A stretch of DNA of 8,674 bases from an uncultured Paraprevotella sp. (GTDB lineage: Bacteria > Bacteroidota > Bacteroidia > Bacteroidales > Bacteroidaceae). The position numbers and the translations under genes are program-made. Where the stretch lies: positions 1-8,674 of the forward strand of contig CAJUDC010000114.1 of NCBI GenBank assembly GCA_910584955.1, in the 5' to 3' direction. The notes below the pieces were generated by a model. It saw only the letters and a list, made by a program, of their open reading frames with translations, made no database searches and had not been told where the DNA came from. Below are positions 1-4,947 of the stretch, piece after piece; within the stretch, counting starts at the first letter, position 1, and every line of letters starts with the position of its first letter.

Positions 1-28
1 CCCCCGAATCTTCTGCAAGATTCGGGGG
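1..28 (-). terminator. Perfect hairpin at the left edge, likely terminator of the beta-helix glycosidase gene
   Basis: Positions 1-12 (CCCCCGAATCTT) are the exact reverse complement of 17-28, with a 4-nt loop at 13-16. The 12-bp, GC-rich stem lies 28 nt downstream of the TGA stop (57-59) of the minus-strand glycosidase gene, as expected for an intrinsic terminator. The U-tract that would follow on the minus strand would lie left of position 1 and cannot be seen. On the plus strand the stem is followed only by a weak T-rich stretch (CGTCTCTTTAT), so it could also serve a gene arriving from the left. Confidence 0.6.
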
Positions 29-56
29 ACGTCTCTTTATACCGGCCCTCAAGGCA

Positions 57-1487
57 TCACTTCGCGAAAGAGACTCCCGTCACATGGTTGCCAACGAAGA
101 AACGGGCCATGTCGGCCGTTTTGTAATACCCCGGCTTGCCTTTCATATCGTCTGCTATCACCGTGCCGTTGATGTTCAAATTCTCAAAACGTATGTTGCG
201 AACCGCCCGTTCGGGACTATAGCCCGTAATGACGGAGATCTCGGGATCGGGACCTGTATAGCTCACGTTTTTGAACAGCACATCCTCTATGCCGCGCCCC
301 GGTGCCTTGCAGTATTTCTCGTTATACCATACCCGCAGATTGACAAGTTGCCCACGATCGACCGGTTCGATGCGAATGTCCTCGAAACGCACCCGACGCA
401 CCAGGTTGTTGTCCCCCGCATTAATAGCCAGGCATCCCTGATAGTCGATCTGCTGCTCCCGATGCGCCAATATGTCGATGTTCTTATACGTCAGGTCTTC
501 CAGCGTCTCCGGTTTACCCTCATCACCGTGTATGCCGATAAAGATGGGATGCGCCACATCGGCCCATAGCGTTGCATTACGCATCGTTATGTTCCGGCAG
601 GGTCCGTAAAAGCCCAGCCGCGTACCGTATACCGTGGTGCAGTCGTCCGAATTGCGGCAGAACACACCGTCCATCAGCACGTTGTTGCTGGCAAACACGT
701 TCAGGCCATCGCCCCAGCCGTAATGGGTAATGGACTTTACGTTGCGGATGACGACACTGTCGGAACCGCCCGTAGGACACTGTGTCGTAATGATACCTTC
801 CACCTGCACCCGTCTGGAGCGGATCACACGGATACCGGCCGAAGCGGCGGGACGCACGATGCCGCGCCCCCGTATATTCACGTCGTGCGCATCCACGGCA
901 CGGATACAACCGTTCACCACGGCTCCGCCCGCCACATAGACCGTATGCCCGGAAGGCACATTCAGCGTGTCGCCCGGCAGACGGTGCATCCCGGGACCGA
1001 AATAAATCAGATTACGCCGTTTCTGTTTCGTGGGTTTGTCCGCATCGATCGGATTGGCAAACAAATGCAGATTATGGTATTCGTCACCGTTCACCTCTAC
1101 CGACAGATTGCGCGGACGGTCCAGCCGGAACGTCAACGTCTGCTCCGCCCGTTCCGGCACGATGGCGTATGACAAAGGACGGATGCGCGCCGAACGTACA
1201 GCCTCACGATGGCACGTCACCTGTACCTCCACTTCTCCTTCAAAATCAAAATAAGCCATCGAAGCGGTTTCCGTACGCCGTTTGAACCCTTCCGTCCGGG
1301 CCACCGGCACGGCATATACGGACACCGGTTGCCAGGCATCGCCCGGAAGACGCACCTGCACGGTGAAATCACGGTTCAATTCCGCCCCGTCGGGAGCCGG
1401 ATAGGTCTCTAAGCGTCCCTGCGCGAAAATGCCGCAAGCCGCTCCCCACCATAAGACAGCCGTTCCCCATACTCTTTTCATTTTCAT
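57..1487 (-). CDS. Exported right-handed beta-helix glycoside hydrolase (GH28/GH49-like)
   Basis: A 476-residue protein with an N-terminal export signal (basic MKMKR, then hydrophobic residues to about 22). Cleavage after Ala22 (IFA/Q) fits signal peptidase I; a weak lipobox-like GAAC at 15-18 leaves lipoprotein processing possible. Residues about 25-150 form a beta-rich N-terminal domain ending in NLHLFANP (139-146), a segment reminiscent of GH49 (dextranase/isopullulanase) N-domains. From about 155 to the end the sequence has beta-helix periodicity (VNIRGRG, RNITMRNATLW, VRRVRFEDIRIE, RNIRFENLNIN). The likely active site combines the DG of GWGDG (257-261) with the Asp pair in SDDC (280-283), matching the geometry of the GH28 NTDG and DD motifs. 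Clear GHG and RIK motifs of polygalacturonases are missing; AHPIFIGIHG (312-321) occupies the next conserved position. The substrate is therefore unknown; a plant or microbial polysaccharide backbone is inferred. It lies downstream of, and on the same strand as, the GH43 gene. The first ATG is used; a second lies at codon 3. Confidence 0.82.
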   Translation of the reverse strand: MKMKRVWGTAVLWWGAACGIFAQGRLETYPAPDGAELNRDFTVQVRLPGDAWQPVSVYAVPVARTEGFKRRTETASMAYFDFEGEVEVQVTCHREAVRSARIRPLSYAIVPERAEQTLTFRLDRPRNLSVEVNGDEYHNLHLFANPIDADKPTKQKRRNLIYFGPGMHRLPGDTLNVPSGHTVYVAGGAVVNGCIRAVDAHDVNIRGRGIVRPAASAGIRVIRSRRVQVEGIITTQCPTGGSDSVVIRNVKSITHYGWGDGLNVFASNNVLMDGVFCRNSDDCTTVYGTRLGFYGPCRNITMRNATLWADVAHPIFIGIHGDEGKPETLEDLTYKNIDILAHREQQIDYQGCLAINAGDNNLVRRVRFEDIRIEPVDRGQLVNLRVWYNEKYCKAPGRGIEDVLFKNVSYTGPDPEISVITGYSPERAVRNIRFENLNINGTVIADDMKGKPGYYKTADMARFFVGNHVTGVSFAK

Positions 1488-1578
1488 AGTTTCTTCTTTT
1501 TATTTATGATTTGTGTTTTCTGTGATCGTTATCTTCTCCGTTCCTGAACCATAAGTCCCGTTGCCGGCTTGTCAACAT

Positions 1579-1662
1579 CAATGCACGCTTTGTTCTTGTC
1601 AAATCATGCTTTGATTTCGAAAAACCAAGGTAAGATTTATACAAATCATGCCTTGGTTTTAT
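1579..1662. repeat. Array of four degenerate 21-bp repeats between the two hydrolase genes
   Basis: Read on the plus strand, four contiguous 21-bp units begin at 1579, 1600, 1621 and 1642. Units 2 and 4 share the core CAAATCATGCYTTG and agree at about 16 of 21 positions; unit 1 agrees with unit 2 at about 14 of 21. Unit 3 matches unit 2 at 13 of 21 but matches unit 4 better when inverted, so units 3 and 4 fold into a hairpin. The core is itself partly palindromic (AAATCA...TGATTT). The period equals two DNA helical turns and also seven codons, so translation in either direction gives a seven-residue pattern, for example x-N-H-A-L-x-x on the plus strand. There are no unique spacers, so it is not CRISPR. 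Its function is unknown; stacked binding sites, an RNA structure or a decayed short tandem repeat are all possible. Confidence 0.7.
1621..1660 (-). terminator. Hairpin with U-tract downstream of the GH43 gene, candidate terminator
   Basis: Positions 1621-1630 (AAAACCAAGG) and 1651-1660 (CCTTGGTTTT) are exact inverted repeats. The stem continues inward through a wobble and an A-T pair, an A/A mismatch, and 5 more pairs (1634-1638 with 1643-1647), closing on a 4-nt loop. On the minus strand the stem ends in TTTTT (1624-1620), about 69 nt after the GH43 stop codon, which fits an intrinsic terminator or an intercistronic structure ahead of the beta-helix gene. The U-tract is largely within the stem and the core is only moderately GC-rich, so strong termination is uncertain. 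It coincides with repeat units 3 and 4. Confidence 0.45.
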
Positions 1663-1728
1663 GTTCACAGGCCGACGAGAACAGGTATGCACGCCGGTCG
1701 CCGTCTGTTTACATTCGGGACCGCCAGG

Positions 1729-4197
1729 TTATCGGGCCGCACGCGCAGCCGGCGTGGAGAAGGTGCGTTTGTTGTGTGCCCAGTAATCCTCCAGCTGGTC
1801 GGCTTCCTGTTGCGTCAGGTGCACGATAGCGCCGTGTTTGGGCGATGCAAAGTTAGTGGTTTTCATCTTGCCCTCGTTAAAGCGGCCCAGATGCTCGAAA
1901 TTCACAAAATCGGAGGTCTCGACAAACCCGAAGTTATGCGGATTAAGACTGTACACATCGTACATCAGCACCCAGCGGTCTTGTCCGATACGTTTCCACA
2001 CATGGGGGGCCTCGCAGGCACGGGGTTCGGCGTCATACCAACGGGGATCGAAGGCGTAATCGCCGTTCAGACGCGATGAAACGGCATGTTTGATACCGGG
2101 TTCGCCGTCGTGTGCCACATAGAACATGTGGTACGTATCGCCCACGCGGGTGATGTCGGCATCGATGGCCGACCGGCTTTCGTCGGGATATTGGAAGAGT
2201 AGTTGCGGCAATGTCTCTATCCGGTCGAAATCCTCGTTCACATACACGTAATACAGCTTGTTCGCTTCGTTCTTATAGCGCATGGTGAAGTATATCATCA
2301 ATCTGCCTTTTTCCTCGTCGTAAGCCACCTCGGGCGCCCACACACAACCCACGTTTGCCAAACCGGCCGAGAGTTTGTCAAACTCCACATTGGTACGCTT
2401 CCAGTGTATCAGGTCCCAGGACTTCATCAGCACCAGTCCCCGGTTGTTGCCCCATCCGTACTGGCGACCGTCGCGTTCCCACTCCGTCGTGCGGTAGCCG
2501 TCACGCTGTGCAAAGACATGCAGATCCGTCATCGACAAGTAGAACGCACCGTCCGGTCCACGCATGATATGCGGGTCGCGGATGCCCTTCTGCAAGGCTA
2601 TCGTATCGCCCGCCAGCACCGGTTGCCCGTCGTTCAGCGCCGTAAAGCTGTAACCGTCACGACTGACGGCCATGTGCAGACCGTGGGTATCGTCCTGATG
2701 AAACACCATCAGATAGGCGCTCATATCCTTTTCCTGCGGCACTCCGTTGCGATAGTCGAAACGACGGAACACGGCCTCTCCTCGCCCGGTCGAGAGCAGC
2801 GCTACACGCAAAGCGTAAAAACCGCCGTAGTTGTTGTGATGCAGAGCCGATACATCCAGCCCCTCGGCCAGGATCGTCCAATTTTCCCGATCGGAACTGA
2901 CAGCCGCCTGCACGCTGTTACCCCGATTACGCAGACGCACAACGAACTTTCGTCCGATCTTGTTGGGCACCGTGTAGTGGTGCTCGGCATCGGAATAGAC
3001 GGTGAACGTCTTACCGTCCGACACCACACCGGCATAGGCTTTTTCGTTGTAGAACAATACCAGTCCGGCCCGGTTACCCCGTCCCACAGTCACCTCCACC
3101 TGTGTCTCATAGTTTTTATCACCGGGCGTGACGAGCAACAGGCGCCCGTCGGCCGGTGTCGTTCCCTTGCCTTTCATGTGCAGCGCTTGTTGCTTCAGGG
3201 TCAAGGCTTCGGGCGCATACTCTTTCCAGAACGTCCATTGCAGTCCCAGTTCCGCACCGGAAAAGTCGTCCGACAGCGGCATGCGGGCCCCGACCTCACC
3301 GACCGGAGCAGGGAAAGGGCGCTGCGCCGCCCGGTACCAGCCGTCGGCTGTCCATTCTATCGGCTGTAACAGAGTGGAGCGACCCAGGGTGTGGTAACCC
3401 TTGGTGTAGGCATGGTACACCATCCACCAGTTGCCCTGCGCATCGTCCACCAGGGTACCATGCCCTTTCGACCACCAGTTGTCCGTAGCGCTATACGTAT
3501 GTATGATCGGATTGTACGGCGAATTTTCCCACGGTCCCCGGATGCTTTTCGAACGGGCCGCCGTCACCATGTGGCTGGTAGCCGGACCGGCTGTCCCTCC
3601 CTGGGCCGAAGTCAGATAAAAATAGCCGTTGCGATAAGTCAGTTTAGGCGATTCCAGACACATACATTCCGTCTGCCAGTGTTTGGGATAAACCCATCCC
3701 TCATACACCTGTTCGGGCTTCCCGACCGTAGACAGTCCGTCGCGCGTCAGCGGAACCACCCGCCCCTCGCTGAGAAACAGATAGCGGTTGCCGGCCTCAT
3801 CGGCCACATGACCGGGATCGATTCCCCCCACTTTCAGATCGACGGGCTTGCTCCAAGGCCCGCGAATGTCATCGGCCCATATCACCCAGTTCGTCCCACG
3901 GGCGGGATAGTATATGTAGAACCGTCCGTCGTACTTTACCAGATCGGGAGCCATAGCCGAACCTTCGTACACCGGAAGAGCACGGCACACGGGTTCCCAT
4001 TCCACCAGGTTACGGGAGTGCCAGATGAGCATTCCCGGCGCATAATAGAAAGGAGAATGCGTCATGTAGTAATCGTCTCCGTCGCGCAGGATGGACGGGT
4101 CGGGATAATCTCCCGCAAGAATCAAACAAGGATTCTCCTGCGCTCCCAGACGCGCCAACGGCAAAAGCAATAAAAGTAACTGAAAAAGTCGTTTCAT
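1729..4197 (-). CDS. Exported two-module glycoside hydrolase: GH43, beta-sandwich, GH43
   Basis: An 822-residue protein with a signal peptide at residues 1-19 (MKRLFQ, poly-Leu, cleavage near LGA/Q), so it acts in the periplasm or outside. Module 1 (about 25-300) is a GH43 five-bladed propeller. It shows YPDPSILRDGDDYYM with probable general base Asp33, GGIDPG with the pKa-tuning Asp127, and CLESPKLTYRNGYFYL with the general acid Glu182. These are the three acidic residues of beta-xylosidase/alpha-L-arabinofuranosidase enzymes. Residues about 305-482 resemble the concanavalin-like C-terminal domain common in GH43 xylosidases (DDFSG...LGLQW start, SSDRENWTILAEG). Module 2 (about 493-815) is a second GH43-like propeller with RDPHIMRGPDGAFYLSMTD (Asp541), WAPEVAYD, AIDADITRVGDTYHMFYV (Asp679 or Asp681) and ACEAPHVWK (Glu729). 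Both modules appear catalytically complete. Cleavage of arabinosyl or xylosyl side groups is inferred from the family; exact specificity cannot be read. It starts at the only ATG ahead of the signal peptide. Confidence 0.9.
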   Translation of the reverse strand: MKRLFQLLLLLLPLARLGAQENPCLILAGDYPDPSILRDGDDYYMTHSPFYYAPGMLIWHSRNLVEWEPVCRALPVYEGSAMAPDLVKYDGRFYIYYPARGTNWVIWADDIRGPWSKPVDLKVGGIDPGHVADEAGNRYLFLSEGRVVPLTRDGLSTVGKPEQVYEGWVYPKHWQTECMCLESPKLTYRNGYFYLTSAQGGTAGPATSHMVTAARSKSIRGPWENSPYNPIIHTYSATDNWWSKGHGTLVDDAQGNWWMVYHAYTKGYHTLGRSTLLQPIEWTADGWYRAAQRPFPAPVGEVGARMPLSDDFSGAELGLQWTFWKEYAPEALTLKQQALHMKGKGTTPADGRLLLVTPGDKNYETQVEVTVGRGNRAGLVLFYNEKAYAGVVSDGKTFTVYSDAEHHYTVPNKIGRKFVVRLRNRGNSVQAAVSSDRENWTILAEGLDVSALHHNNYGGFYALRVALLSTGRGEAVFRRFDYRNGVPQEKDMSAYLMVFHQDDTHGLHMAVSRDGYSFTALNDGQPVLAGDTIALQKGIRDPHIMRGPDGAFYLSMTDLHVFAQRDGYRTTEWERDGRQYGWGNNRGLVLMKSWDLIHWKRTNVEFDKLSAGLANVGCVWAPEVAYDEEKGRLMIYFTMRYKNEANKLYYVYVNEDFDRIETLPQLLFQYPDESRSAIDADITRVGDTYHMFYVAHDGEPGIKHAVSSRLNGDYAFDPRWYDAEPRACEAPHVWKRIGQDRWVLMYDVYSLNPHNFGFVETSDFVNFEHLGRFNEGKMKTTNFASPKHGAIVHLTQQEADQLEDYWAHNKRTFSTPAARAAR

Positions 4198-4301
4198 AGA
4201 TTAAATATTTAATTAAACGGATCATCACCGGCATGTGTTTCATATATACGAACAAGAAACGGATATTACGAACATTTTTTATCCGATATTCCTCCCGCTA
4301 A

Positions 4302-4309
4302 CAAAAATA
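4302..4309 (-). promoter_or_regulatory. Candidate Bacteroidetes -7 element for the GH43 gene
   Basis: The minus strand reads TATTTTTG, an exact match to the Bacteroidetes TAnnTTTG consensus. A TTGG that could act as a weak -33 element lies about 22 nt upstream (4331-4334 on the plus strand). The start point would be near 4295, giving a leader of roughly 100 nt before the GH43 ATG at 4197. The AT-rich context makes a chance match possible, and a one-mismatch alternative (TATATATG, 4248-4241) lies closer to the gene. Confidence 0.35.
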
Positions 4310-4463
4310 CGAAAAAAAGCACAAACGGAGCCAACCATACGGAGGAAAAAGAAAGACTGCCGCTTGATACAGCCTCCGCCCCGACAGCCGGCAAACCGCT
4401 ACACCGGTAAAAAGGAATCTCAAAAACAGAGGCCGGAGCAGACGCGAAAAGAAAGTTTTTCCG

Positions 4464-4471
4464 TATCTTTG
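4464..4471 (+). promoter_or_regulatory. Bacteroidetes -7 promoter element for yjbQ-dnaG
   Basis: TATCTTTG matches the TAnnTTTG consensus used by the Bacteroidetes primary sigma factor, in the T-rich context TTTTTCCGTATCTTTG that is common for such promoters. Transcription would begin near 4477, giving a leader of about 50 nt before the ATG at 4528. No clear TTTG -33 box sits about 20 nt upstream, so the call rests on the -7 match and position. A GGAG at 4510-4513 lies 14 nt from the start codon, too far for a good ribosome binding site, as is usual in this phylum. Confidence 0.6.
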
Positions 4472-4527
4472 AAGCGGCAACCCTCCGGGCGGGAATATGA
4501 TCCCGTAACGGAGCAAACCAAACAGCT

Positions 4528-4941
4528 ATGACAGAACAAGTTGAAATATGCCTGCAGGCCCGTCCACGAGGATTCCACCTGATCACGCGCGAGATCGTAC
4601 AGCAGTTGCCGGCTTTGCCGCGTAAAGGGTTGTTGCACCTTTTCGTGAAACATACCAGTTGCGCACTGAGCATCAACGAGAATGCCGATCCCGACGTACG
4701 CTCGGATATGGAACGGATTTTCGACCGCCTGGTACGGGAAAACGAATCCTACTACCGGCATGTGCTGGAAGGAGCCGACGACATGCCGGCGCATGCCAAG
4801 TGCGTCCTTACGGGCACGAGCCTGACCATCCCCGTCACCGACGGACGGTTGAACCTGGGCACGTGGCAAGGCATTTATCTGTGTGAATTTCGCAACAGCG
4901 GCGACCGGCGGCATATCGTCGCCACCGTTATGGGAGAATAA
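4528..4941 (+). CDS. yjbQ: YjbQ/UPF0047 family protein (secondary thiamine-phosphate synthase-like)
   Basis: A 137-residue soluble cytoplasmic protein of the normal length for the YjbQ family (UPF0047). It carries the family's signature blocks: KHTSCALSINENADPDVR (41-58), EGADDMPAHAK (81-91) and SLTIPVTDGRLNLGTWQGI (98-116). Conserved His and acidic residues in the first two blocks are thought to form the active or metal site. E. coli YjbQ has been associated with low-level thiamine phosphate synthase activity, but the true physiological role of the family is unsettled. The gene is followed after 6 nt by dnaG, so the two are almost certainly co-transcribed from the promoter near 4464. The link to replication is positional only. 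The start is the ATG just before the first conserved strand; no upstream in-frame alternative is needed. Confidence 0.93.
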   Translation: MTEQVEICLQARPRGFHLITREIVQQLPALPRKGLLHLFVKHTSCALSINENADPDVRSDMERIFDRLVRENESYYRHVLEGADDMPAHAKCVLTGTSLTIPVTDGRLNLGTWQGIYLCEFRNSGDRRHIVATVMGE

Positions 4942-4947
4942 GACAAC

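Larger units (their letters stand above)
4198..4527. other. 330-bp divergent intergenic region, promoters only
   Basis: This region separates the minus-strand GH43 gene from the plus-strand yjbQ-dnaG pair. The half nearest GH43 (4198-4320) is AT-rich and the half nearest yjbQ is GC-richer. It contains candidate -7 elements on each strand (given separately), a 7-bp direct repeat ACGAACA at 4248-4254 and 4268-4274, and a three-codon open frame (ATG ATC CCG TAA, 4497-4508) in the probable yjbQ leader. Longer open frames crossing it on either strand show no recognisable protein features. I see no riboswitch or RNA gene. Confidence 0.6.

Noticed and set aside
1430..1440. Lipoprotein signal (GAAC) in the beta-helix glycosidase
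   Set aside because: The -3 position is Gly rather than Leu/Val/Ile and no acidic surface-export signal follows the Cys, while a signal peptidase I site lies four residues later.
1600..1655. Minus-strand ATGATTTG repeats as -7 promoter elements for the beta-helix gene
   Set aside because: They miss the invariant TA of TAnnTTTG and lie well over 100 nt from the start codon.
1579..1662. CRISPR array
   Set aside because: The units are contiguous, degenerate and only 21 bp, with no unique spacers and no cas genes.
1504..1692. 62-codon minus-strand open frame in the gap between the hydrolase genes, with a seven-residue repeat pattern
   Set aside because: It starts with GTG, has no family resemblance or clear promoter, and its periodicity follows directly from the 21-bp DNA repeats.
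1569..1829. 86-codon plus-strand open frame with NHAL repeats
   Set aside because: It starts with TTG, its repeat pattern is again produced by the 21-bp DNA units, and it runs antisense into the end of the GH43 gene. A tiny repeat peptide cannot be excluded but is unsupported.
2203..3369. 388-codon open frame on the plus strand opposite the GH43 gene
   Set aside because: It is antisense to a gene with clear GH43 motifs, is unusually His/Arg/Val-rich, and shows no domain. It is explained by codon bias of the real gene.
4235..4531. 98-codon plus-strand open frame in the divergent intergenic region
   Set aside because: It is rich in Lys, Gln and Arg as expected from A-rich non-coding DNA, overlaps the yjbQ promoter and start, and resembles no family.
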